Source: Oscillospiraceae bacterium (GTDB taxonomy: Bacteria > Bacillota > Clostridia > Oscillospirales > Acutalibacteraceae). Taken from it: 45,818 bases of DNA. Below are positions 29,038 to 36,894 of this stretch, in pieces. The notes beneath the pieces were generated by a model. The model was not told the origin of the DNA. It was given only the letters and a program-made list of their open reading frames with translations, and did not search any database. Within the stretch, counting starts at the first letter, position 1; the number at the start of each line of letters is the position of its first letter. Location of the stretch: the NCBI GenBank assembly GCA_015066065.1, contig SVPB01000007.1:1-45818 (forward strand). The letters run 5' to 3'. Position numbers and translations under genes: made by a program.

Positions 29038-29928
29038 TTATCGTAACAGCTCTTCGATCTTTTCCCGGGTAGCCAGATGAGCACTAGCGGCGGTAGCGGC
29101 CCCGGCGGCATTAGCCAGACGTAAGGCGTAATCGCTCCCCTGAGGATACCCTGCCAAAAAGCCGGCCACCATAGAGTCACCGGCGCCTACGGTGTCGGTC
29201 ACCTCAACCGTTAAAGCCGGTACCCGTCGTACACGGCCCGCGGCATCCACCAGCATAGCCCCCTCACCGCCCAGGGAGATGAGCACATTTTCGGCGCCTT
29301 TATCCTGCAGCTGACGGGCCGCATTGACGAGGGAGGCGTCATCCGATAAGGACCGTCCCACCAAGCCTTCCAGCTCCCGGCGGTTGGGCTTGATAAGAAA
29401 CGGCTTGTGGCATAGGGTGCACAGCAGCTGTTCCCCGGTGGCATCCACGACAAAACGAACACCTCTGCCAGACAGCAAGGCCATGATCTGTCCGTAAAGA
29501 TCCTGGGGCAAGCTGGCAGGAATACTGCCGGCCAACACCAAGGTGTCCCCCATCGTCAAGGCAGACAGCTTACCATACAATGCCGTCAGGGCATCCGCCG
29601 GAATCGTGGGGCCGGCGGCATTAATCTCGGTCTCGCAAGCACCTTGGAGCTTGACGTTGACACGCGTATGTCCCTTGGTCAATCGGATGAAATCCGCCGG
29701 AATCCCGGCGGCGCACACCGCACGGCAGAGCGCATCGCCGGTAAAACCGGCCACAAACCCCAGGGCGGTCGTCTCCACCCCCAGGCGAGACAGCACCGCA
29801 GACACATTGATGCCCTTGCCGCCAAAACGGAACAGATCCTTCCCGGAACGGTTGGTCTCGCCCAAACGCAGGTCGTCCACCTGCATCAGGTAATCCAGCG
29901 CCGGATTGCAGGTCAAGGTATAGATCAT
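29038..29928 (-). CDS. 1-phosphofructokinase-family kinase (PfkB superfamily)
   Basis: MIYTLTCNPALDYLMQVDDL; RFGGKGINVSAVLSRLG; VTDTVGAGDSMVAGFLAG. Confidence 0.92.
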   Translation of the reverse strand: MIYTLTCNPALDYLMQVDDLRLGETNRSGKDLFRFGGKGINVSAVLSRLGVETTALGFVAGFTGDALCRAVCAAGIPADFIRLTKGHTRVNVKLQGACETEINAAGPTIPADALTALYGKLSALTMGDTLVLAGSIPASLPQDLYGQIMALLSGRGVRFVVDATGEQLLCTLCHKPFLIKPNRRELEGLVGRSLSDDASLVNAARQLQDKGAENVLISLGGEGAMLVDAAGRVRRVPALTVEVTDTVGAGDSMVAGFLAGYPQGSDYALRLANAAGAATAASAHLATREKIEELLR

Positions 29929-30008
29929 GGTATCGCCTCCCTCATGTATCCTCATTATATAAGAATCCGCCCTTCTTGTAAAGATGTGTAAAAAAGTTTT
30001 TATCCCTC

Positions 30009-30037
30009 TTGACAAAAGAGTAGCAGGATGGTATACT
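30009..30037 (+). promoter_or_regulatory. Sigma-A promoter of the sdpR/sdpI-like operon
   Basis: TTGACA - 17 nt - TATACT. Confidence 0.85.
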
Positions 30038-30038
30038 T

Positions 30039-30067
30039 CATTTAGCATTTAGGTTAAATGTTAAATG
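30039..30067 (+). promoter_or_regulatory. Putative autorepressor operator
   Basis: CATTTAGCATTTA-GGT-TAAATGTTAAATG: 13-bp inverted repeat with one mismatch, immediately after the -10 and just before the sdpR-like start. Confidence 0.75.
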
Positions 30068-30079
30068 AGGGAGGTTCTT

Positions 30080-30352
30080 ATGGCACTACAAGACACCTTA
30101 CGGGCGCTGGCGGATCCCATCCGCCGGGAAATACTGGATATGCTTAAAAGCGGACGCATGTCGGCCGGTGAGATCGCCGACCGGTTCCCGGTCACGGGCG
30201 CATCGATATCCCGGCATCTGTCGGTGCTCAAGGAAGCCGATCTGATCCGGGACACCCGGGAAGGCAAGTACATTTATTACGAACTGAACGCATCCGTATT
30301 GGAGGAGATTCTATTATGGGTCGCCACCTTGAAAGGAGAGAAGGAACCATGA
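30080..30352 (+). CDS. ArsR-family regulator, SdpR-like autorepressor
   Basis: MALQDTLRALADPIRREILDMLKSGRMSAGEIADRFPVTGASISRHLSVLKEADLIRDTREGKYIYYELNASVLEEILLW. Confidence 0.9.
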   Translation: MALQDTLRALADPIRREILDMLKSGRMSAGEIADRFPVTGASISRHLSVLKEADLIRDTREGKYIYYELNASVLEEILLWVATLKGEKEP

Positions 30353-30990
30353 TCAAAACCCACAAAAAGCTACTGATAGTAACCTCCATTATCATCCTGT
30401 TGCCCACCGTTGCCGGTCTTATCCTTTGGGATCGCCTGCCCCAGGAAGTCCCTACGCACTGGGGGTTTAACGGGCAACCGGACGACTATGCCAGCCGGGA
30501 GGTAGCCGTGTTCCTTCTTCCCCTGCTGATGCTGGCGGTCCAATGGTTGTGTGTGCTGGCAGAGACCTTTGCTACAAAGAACAAACACCAGAACCCCAAG
30601 CTGTTGGGCCTTGTCTTGTGGATCTGCCCATTGATCTCCACCGTCTGCATGACCGGAGTATACGCCTGGGCGCTGGGATACACCTTTCCGGTTGAACGGG
30701 TCATTATCCCTGTTTTGGGTATCCTATTCTGTATCATTGGCAATTACATGCCCAAGTGCCGGCCCAACCGCACCATGGGCATCCGCATCCCGTGGACGAT
30801 GCTAAACGAAGCGACATGGGTAGCTGCCCACCGGCTGACCGGTTGGATATGGACGCTGGGAGGCATCCTGATCCTGCCTTGTGCCCTCCTGCCCCACCCG
30901 TACTTGTTCTGGTGTTTCCTGGGGATCGTATTAGTCATGACACTCGTTCCCATTGTGTATTCCGCCATTCACTACTATCGGAACCGTTAA
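30349..30990 (+). CDS. SdpI-like multi-TM (DUF1648) immunity-family protein
   Basis: LILWDRLPQEVPTHWGFNGQPDDYASREVAVFLLPLL; ATGA overlap with the upstream regulator; MPKCRPNRTMGIRIPWTMLNEATWVAAHRLTG is typical. Confidence 0.9.
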   Translation: MIKTHKKLLIVTSIIILLPTVAGLILWDRLPQEVPTHWGFNGQPDDYASREVAVFLLPLLMLAVQWLCVLAETFATKNKHQNPKLLGLVLWICPLISTVCMTGVYAWALGYTFPVERVIIPVLGILFCIIGNYMPKCRPNRTMGIRIPWTMLNEATWVAAHRLTGWIWTLGGILILPCALLPHPYLFWCFLGIVLVMTLVPIVYSAIHYYRNR

Positions 30991-30995
30991 AACGG

Positions 30996-31028
30996 ACGCC
31001 CTCATTCTTCGGAATGGGGGCGTTTTTA
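30996..31028 (+). terminator. Terminator of the sdpRI-like operon
   Basis: ACGCCCTCATTC-TTCG-GAATGGGGGCGT followed by TTTTAT. Confidence 0.8.
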
Positions 31029-31155
31029 TCAAAGAATTGACAAGCCGGTGATTTTGTGGTAAAACATCAATAAAGGCACTGTTTAAAAGAAATTTTTGTA
31101 TTATAATCTTTTCATTATTTGTCATCTTCTTTGATTTTGTATAGGAGGCGCCACT

Positions 31156-31962
31156 ATGTTCTACGTTGAGGCCACACCCCAGATCACCGGGCTGTTCACC
31201 CTGTTCCGCCAAGCCTGCTCACCGGACTTTGTGTTCCATGGAGAGAGCCACAACTTCTGGGAGCTGGTGTGCGTCATGGAGGGACGGGTGCGCGTAGCCG
31301 CCGACGAACAGGTATTTGAGCTGGAAGCCGGGCAGGCGATCCTGCATCCGCCCATGCAGTTTCACAACATCTGTTCCGCCGGTAACACCGCCCCCACCTT
31401 TGTGGTGTGCACCTTCACCGGCGAGCACATCCCCCCCATCACCAACCGTGTCTGCCGCATCCCCAATATGTCCGATGTCAAGGAGATGTACGAGCTGGGA
31501 CGGCGCAGCTACGACTTTTATGCCGACATCCATTTTGCCGGTCCCCACGAGGGGAATCAGGGGCATCGGCTGTTTCTCAAGGAGCTGGAGGCACTGTTGC
31601 TAGGGCTAGCTGATCAGCCCTCCGACACCCGACAAAGTGCCACCCAAAGTGCCCGTAACTACACCCGTATCGTCTCCATTCTGGGGCAACAGGTACCCCG
31701 TCGTATGACGGTGGCCGCTATGGCAAAATGCTGTCAAATGAGCGAGATCAATCTGCAAAAGACCTTTTCCCGATACGCCGGTGTGGGTATCATGGAGTAT
31801 TACACCCGTATGTGCATCCGTCATGCCACCACCCTGCTCAAACAAGGATATTCGGTCAAAGAGACCGCCGCCCAGCTGGGATACGCCGATCAAAACTACT
31901 TCAGCACCGTGTTTAAGCGGATCACCGGCACGACCCCCTCCCAGGCGCTGAAGGAACCGTGA
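31156..31962 (+). CDS. AraC-family regulator with N-terminal cupin
   Basis: Cupin-like FHGESHNFWELVCVMEGRVRVAADEQVFELEAGQAILHPP; C-terminal two-HTH AraC domain ...YSVKETAAQLGYADQNYFSTVFKRITGTTPSQAL. Confidence 0.93.
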   Translation: MFYVEATPQITGLFTLFRQACSPDFVFHGESHNFWELVCVMEGRVRVAADEQVFELEAGQAILHPPMQFHNICSAGNTAPTFVVCTFTGEHIPPITNRVCRIPNMSDVKEMYELGRRSYDFYADIHFAGPHEGNQGHRLFLKELEALLLGLADQPSDTRQSATQSARNYTRIVSILGQQVPRRMTVAAMAKCCQMSEINLQKTFSRYAGVGIMEYYTRMCIRHATTLLKQGYSVKETAAQLGYADQNYFSTVFKRITGTTPSQALKEP

Positions 31963-31969
31963 TAAACAA

Positions 31970-31998
31970 ATCCCCCATTCATTTGGGGGATGTTTTTT
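31970..31998 (+). terminator. Terminator of the AraC-family gene
   Basis: ATCCCCCA-TTCATT-TGGGGGAT then GTTTTTTT. Confidence 0.8.
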
Positions 31999-32014
31999 TG
32001 CCATTTACCAGTCA

Positions 32015-32052
32015 CTATGTTATTATGTTATAATGAAAGTACAATAACATAG
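32015..32052 (+). promoter_or_regulatory. Promoter/operator of the GH106-like gene: perfect inverted repeat around a -10
   Basis: CTATGTTATT - 18 nt - AATAACATAG, with TATAAT at 32029-32034 in the centre and AGGAGG at 32051-32056. Confidence 0.6.
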
Positions 32053-32065
32053 GAGGTCAGTCTAT

Positions 32066-34996
32066 ATGAGAATGGAAGATCTGCGTAATCCGCCCAAGCA
32101 ATACCGCCCCTCCCCCTTCTGGTCCTGGAACGAGCGACTGGATACCGAGGAGACCCGTCGCCAGGTGCGGCAGATGGATGAAGCCGGCATGGGTGGCTAC
32201 TTTATGCATGCCCGGGGCGGTCTGCAGACGCCGTACATGCAGGAAGAATGGTTCCAAAACGTGCATGCCGCCGTGGAAGAAGGCTCCCGTCGGGGCATGT
32301 GGGCTTGGGGTTACGATGAAAACGGCTGGCCTAGTGGCTTTGGCAGCGGTATGGTCAACGGTATGGGGGTGCGATACCAACAGAAGTACCTGCGTCACGC
32401 CGTCACCGACACGCCGCAGAAGACCGAACGCACCATCGCTAACGTAGAGGTGGATGGCGTCAATCATCACTTCTACTACGACGTCAACCCCTTCTACGTA
32501 GACACGCTGGACAAAGCAGTTACCGAGGCTTTTTTGCGCACCACTCATCAGGTGTACAAGGATACCATGGGGGAAGAATTTACCCAGATGAAAGGCTTTT
32601 TCACCGATGAGCCGCAGGTGTCCCGGGACGGACTTCCTTGGTCATTCATCCTGGAGGATGCGTTCCGCTGCACCTACGGCGAGGACCTCCTCCCTCTGCT
32701 GCCCGGGCTGTTTATCGACACACCGGATCATCGACGGGTGCGGTATCAATACTGGAAACTGGTACGGGATCTGTTTGCCGATCACTTTATAAAGCCCATC
32801 TACGACTGGTGCCGGGAAAACGGCTCCAAGCTCACCGGTCATATGGTGCTGGAAGAAAACTATTACGATCACGTGCTTTCCAACGGCTGTTGTATGCCCC
32901 ATTACGAGTTCATGGACATCCCCGGCATGGATCATCTGGGACGGAGCCTGGCCTCTATCCAGAACGAGATGCAGTTGTGTTCGGTGGCCGAGCAACTGGG
33001 CAAAAAGCAGATCCTCAGCGAGACCTTCGCTCTATCCGGGTGGAACGTCAGCTTTGAAGATCTGCGGCAGATCTACGAGCATCAGATGGTACACGGGGTC
33101 AACTACCTGTGTCAGCATCTGGAGGGCTATTCCCTGCGAGGAATCCGCAAACGGGATTACCCGGCTTCTCTGTTTAAGCATCAGCCTTGGTGGCCACACT
33201 ACCGGTTGTTCAACGACATGGTCAGCCGCATCGGCATGCTCATCGCCGAGGGCGAAAATCGGCCGCAGGTATTGGTGCTGCACACGGTGGAGACAGCCTG
33301 GATCCGGCTGCTGGAAAACGACCGGTCGGTGGACGGTATTGCCCATCAGATGGTGGAGACCATGAACGCCCTGGAGCACGCCCAGATTCCTTACCATCTG
33401 GGTGACGGGCGCATCCTAGAGCGTCACGGACGGGTGGAAAACGGCCAAGTCAAGGTGGGCTGCCAAAGCTACTCGGTGGTCATCGTACCGCCGGCCGCCT
33501 GCTTTGGCGAACATACCCGGCGACTGCTGGAAGCATTTAAAGACCAGGGCGGCACCTTGATCTTCACCGAGGAAGCCCCCCGGTATACCGATGGTGTCGA
33601 GGATGACCGCTGGGAAGCCTTGATCGGCGGCTGTCCGGTGGTGGAGCACACCGCCGTAGACAAGGCAGTGCCGGATACGGTACGTCCCATCGCCCTTTCC
33701 TACGACGCCGACCCCCACGCCGAACCCATTCTGTGCGCTATCCGGCGGTTTGACGACAACGGCATGACCATGTATTATCTGGTCAACCAAGGAAATGCGC
33801 ACCACGTCACCGCCACGGTTAAGGGAGGCAGCGCCACCCTCTTTGACCCGTTCACCGGTGAGCAGGAACCGGTGGCGTATCGGACGGAAAACGGTCGTTT
33901 GACCGCCACCCTCTCTCTGGCATGCAAGGGCAGCGCTGTTTTGTTTGTATACGACCGGGAAGAGGCCGGTCGGGGTGTCCCTGCCGCCACAATGACCGGC
34001 CAATCCATCAGCCCCAAGCTCATCGGCGCATGGGAGATCGTCCGGCAGGATGACAACGCCTTGACGCTGGACTATTGCGACGTCACCTTTGATGGCGAAT
34101 GTGCCGGCACTAACGTGCCCATCAGCGACGTGCAGGAAATGGCCTGTGCTTACGGACGACCGGTGGACACCACCCTTACCTTCCGCTTTACCGTCGCTGA
34201 AAAAGCCTTTACCCGGTGCGCCTTGGTGGTGGAGACACCGGACATCTTTGCCATCACCCTTAACGGACAGCCGATCTCCAACATAGATGACGGTTATTAC
34301 TTTGACCGGGCTTTCCGCACCATTGATATCTTTCCCTACGTACAGGAGGGTGTCAATGAACTGACCCTTTCCTGCCGCTTTGTCCAGTCGGCCGAGACCT
34401 ATGCTGCCTTGGAGCGTTCTCTGCACTTTGAGTCGGAGAAAAACAAGCTCAGCTATGACATGGAACTGGAAGCGGTGTATATCAAGGGTGACTTTGGCGT
34501 GACCAGCGACAAGCCCTTTGAGGAGCTTCCCCGCCGGGGCCTGCGCACCGAGGGGCGGTTTACGGTAGGCAGGGCTCCCACGACCGTCACCGATGGGGCT
34601 TTGGCACCGCAGGGATACCCCTTCTTTGCCGGCACCATGACCTTCCGCAAGACCATCCGTCTCACCGCTGAGGAGGCCGCCCGGGCGACCGTTACCTTTG
34701 ATCGGCTCCCCTCTACTGTTACCGCCGTGCGCATCAACGGGCAGGAGGCCGGGCAGGTGCTGTGGCAGCCCTACGAGGTGAATGTCGCTCCCCTTTGCCG
34801 GGAAGGGGAAAACACGGTGGAGATCACCGTCACCGGTAATCTGCGTAATCTGCTTGGCCCCTTCCATCTGGCGGAAGGCGAGTCCTTTGCGGTATGCCCC
34901 CACAGCTTTTTCCATCACTCCCCCGTATGGCTGCATGGCGACAACCGTGCCTGGGTGGACAGCTACTGCTTTGTGGAATATGGCCTGTTTTTCTGA
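32066..34996 (+). CDS. Glycoside hydrolase, GH106 (alpha-L-rhamnosidase)-like
   Basis: NPPKQYRPSPFWSWNERLDTEETRRQVRQMDEAGMGGYFMHARGGLQTPY...MWAWGYDENGWPSGFGSGMV...FFTDEPQVSRDGLPWSF; C-terminal beta-rich galactose-binding-like domains. Confidence 0.75.
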   Translation: MRMEDLRNPPKQYRPSPFWSWNERLDTEETRRQVRQMDEAGMGGYFMHARGGLQTPYMQEEWFQNVHAAVEEGSRRGMWAWGYDENGWPSGFGSGMVNGMGVRYQQKYLRHAVTDTPQKTERTIANVEVDGVNHHFYYDVNPFYVDTLDKAVTEAFLRTTHQVYKDTMGEEFTQMKGFFTDEPQVSRDGLPWSFILEDAFRCTYGEDLLPLLPGLFIDTPDHRRVRYQYWKLVRDLFADHFIKPIYDWCRENGSKLTGHMVLEENYYDHVLSNGCCMPHYEFMDIPGMDHLGRSLASIQNEMQLCSVAEQLGKKQILSETFALSGWNVSFEDLRQIYEHQMVHGVNYLCQHLEGYSLRGIRKRDYPASLFKHQPWWPHYRLFNDMVSRIGMLIAEGENRPQVLVLHTVETAWIRLLENDRSVDGIAHQMVETMNALEHAQIPYHLGDGRILERHGRVENGQVKVGCQSYSVVIVPPAACFGEHTRRLLEAFKDQGGTLIFTEEAPRYTDGVEDDRWEALIGGCPVVEHTAVDKAVPDTVRPIALSYDADPHAEPILCAIRRFDDNGMTMYYLVNQGNAHHVTATVKGGSATLFDPFTGEQEPVAYRTENGRLTATLSLACKGSAVLFVYDREEAGRGVPAATMTGQSISPKLIGAWEIVRQDDNALTLDYCDVTFDGECAGTNVPISDVQEMACAYGRPVDTTLTFRFTVAEKAFTRCALVVETPDIFAITLNGQPISNIDDGYYFDRAFRTIDIFPYVQEGVNELTLSCRFVQSAETYAALERSLHFESEKNKLSYDMELEAVYIKGDFGVTSDKPFEELPRRGLRTEGRFTVGRAPTTVTDGALAPQGYPFFAGTMTFRKTIRLTAEEAARATVTFDRLPSTVTAVRINGQEAGQVLWQPYEVNVAPLCREGENTVEITVTGNLRNLLGPFHLAEGESFAVCPHSFFHHSPVWLHGDNRAWVDSYCFVEYGLFF

Positions 34997-35000
34997 CCCC

Positions 35001-35029
35001 TTGCAATTCTCGGATAAAGATGATAAAAT
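35001..35029 (+). promoter_or_regulatory. Promoter of the GT2 gene
   Basis: TTGCAA - 17 nt - TAAAAT. Confidence 0.6.
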
Positions 35030-35063
35030 AGCTTTGTTATACCACGTTTAAGGGAGAAGTGCT

Positions 35064-36008
35064 ATGAAGCTATCACTGGTCATCCCCTGCTACAACGAAG
35101 AAGCCAACATCCAACCGATGTATGACCTCTGCTGTGATGTTCTGTCGGAGGCGATTCCTTCCTTTGAGATGATCTTTGTCAACGATGGGAGCACCGACGG
35201 CACCTGGACTGCACTCAAGGCGCTGTACGAGCAGGATCGCCGCCGGGTGCGGTTGGTGGATCTATCCCGTAACTTCGGCAAAGAGGCCGCCATGTACGCC
35301 GGTCTTCAGCGAGCCACCGGCGACTACGTCACCATCATCGACGGCGACCGGCAGCAGCATCCATCGGTGGTACTGCAGATGGTCCGCTTTCTGGAGGCTA
35401 ATCCAGACTATGACTGCGTTGCGGCCTATCAGGACAACCGCAAGGAAGGAGCCTTTACACGGCTGTGTAAAAAGGGGTTCTATAAGCTCATCAATGCCGC
35501 CTGCGAAACCACCTTCCGGGCGGATGCCAGCGACTTCCGCACCTTTCGTCAGGGGATGGTGCAGTCCATCCTGTCCATGAAGGAGTACCACCGCTTCTCC
35601 AAAGGGTTATTCTCCTATGTGGGATATCAGGTGCATTACCTCCCCTACACCGTGCAGGAGCGAGTAGCCGGTAAGACCTCCTGGTCCTTCCGCAAGCTCT
35701 GCAAGTATGCGCTGGAGGGTATCGCTTCTTTCACCACCTTTCCCCTTAAGATCGCCACGGTGGTGGGCAGCATCATGTCCCTGCTGTCCTTGCTGTATAT
35801 GATAGTGGTGGTCATCCAGAAACTCTTCTTCGGCATCGCCATCTCCGGTTATGCCACCATCGTGGTGCTCATCCTGCTCATTGGTGGCCTGCAGATGATC
35901 ATGCTGGGCATCATTGGCTCTTATGTGGCACGTATCTACATCCAAGGCAAGCATCGACCGGTATACATCGCCCGGGAATATCTGTCCGGCGATCCGGAAG
36001 AGGAATGA
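35064..36008 (+). CDS. Family 2 glycosyltransferase, polyprenyl-phosphate glycosyltransferase-like with C-terminal TM pair
   Basis: LSLVIPCYNEEANIQPMYDL; FVNDGSTDGTW; LSRNFGKEAAMYAGLQRATGDYVTIIDGDRQQHPSVV; C-terminal TM helices. Confidence 0.93.
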   Translation: MKLSLVIPCYNEEANIQPMYDLCCDVLSEAIPSFEMIFVNDGSTDGTWTALKALYEQDRRRVRLVDLSRNFGKEAAMYAGLQRATGDYVTIIDGDRQQHPSVVLQMVRFLEANPDYDCVAAYQDNRKEGAFTRLCKKGFYKLINAACETTFRADASDFRTFRQGMVQSILSMKEYHRFSKGLFSYVGYQVHYLPYTVQERVAGKTSWSFRKLCKYALEGIASFTTFPLKIATVVGSIMSLLSLLYMIVVVIQKLFFGIAISGYATIVVLILLIGGLQMIMLGIIGSYVARIYIQGKHRPVYIAREYLSGDPEEE

Positions 36009-36019
36009 CAACTACCAAA

Positions 36020-36055
36020 GAAGGGCTGTGAAGCATAATTGCTTCACAGCCCTTC
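36020..36055. terminator. Bidirectional terminator
   Basis: Perfect 15-bp arms GAAGGGCTGTGAAGC-ATAATT-GCTTCACAGCCCTTC between convergent genes. Confidence 0.85.
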
Positions 36056-36065
36056 TCTAATGTGC

Positions 36066-36587
36066 TTATATAGATCCGTGTTCGCTGATATAATCATCAT
36101 AGGCTTGATAGAACAGACCCAGGTACATCTCCGTCATATCGGCATCAAAGCCCCCAACGGTATCGTCCACGCCCTCGTCCATATAGCCACCGCACGCCGT
36201 TACCTGCCTGGTGGTCTGGTCAAATGTCATGTACAGCAGAAAACGTGATTCATACACCGCTGATTGGTTGATGCCCTCGTGAGGCTCCTTGATGTCCAGA
36301 AAGCCGGCGACCGTGAAAGGAACCGCCCCTTCCTTAACAATGCTGCCACTGGGCGCCTGTGGTCCATCCCACCCGGGATTAAACTCCATCGTGCAGGGAA
36401 AGCCTTTATCCTCCTGCACCGAGTAAAAGCCGTATTCCACGGCGGTGCCAAAGGGAACGTCGGTGCGATCTCGCCAGATACCGGTGCGGTAATCCGGCGG
36501 CGGCTGAGAGACAGGCTCCTCGTCACTGCAACCGGAAAACAGCACCAGCAGTATCAGTAAAAGGGGAAGAAACCGCATCAATTTCAT
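36066..36587 (-). CDS. Hypothetical lipoprotein
   Basis: MKLMRFLPLLLILLVLFSGCSDEEP lipobox; rest unrecognised. Start moved from 36638 to the Met at 36587. Confidence 0.75.
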   Translation of the reverse strand: MKLMRFLPLLLILLVLFSGCSDEEPVSQPPPDYRTGIWRDRTDVPFGTAVEYGFYSVQEDKGFPCTMEFNPGWDGPQAPSGSIVKEGAVPFTVAGFLDIKEPHEGINQSAVYESRFLLYMTFDQTTRQVTACGGYMDEGVDDTVGGFDADMTEMYLGLFYQAYDDYISEHGSI

Positions 36588-36682
36588 TGTATTCACATCC
36601 TTTGTTGACAGTATACCACGCGGCAGGTGGTTTGACAAGACCCAACATTTGTGCTATACTGCCCAAGAAATGAGGTGACAGC

Positions 36683-36856
36683 ATGATCAACTGTGAAGAA
36701 TGCGAAAACTATGATTTTGACGAGGAAAGTGAAAGCTATACGTGTCTTATGGATTTAGACATGGACGATTTTGAGCACTATGTACTCAGCCGAGACGCTC
36801 GCTGTCCCTATTTTCGGATCCGGGATGACTACCGGATCGTCCGCAAACAGAACTAA
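36683..36856 (+). CDS. 57-aa Cys-containing protein, DUF6472-like (below the ORF-track length cutoff)
   Basis: MINCEECENYDFDEESESYTCLMDLDMDDFEHYVLSRDARCPYFRIRDDYRIVRKQN*; GAGGTGA RBS upstream and terminator just downstream. Confidence 0.8.
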   Translation: MINCEECENYDFDEESESYTCLMDLDMDDFEHYVLSRDARCPYFRIRDDYRIVRKQN

Positions 36857-36857
36857 G

Positions 36858-36894
36858 CAGAGCCGTCGCTCCATAGAGCGACGGCTCTGTTGTT
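36858..36894. terminator. Terminator between the DUF6472-like gene and the convergent GH78-like gene
   Basis: CAGAGCCGTCGCTC-CATA-GAGCGACGGCTCTG then TTGTTTT. Confidence 0.85.

Noticed and set aside
33416-34936. 506-codon minus-strand ORF antisense to the GH106-like gene
   Set aside because: Shadow ORF opposite a well-supported coding sequence.
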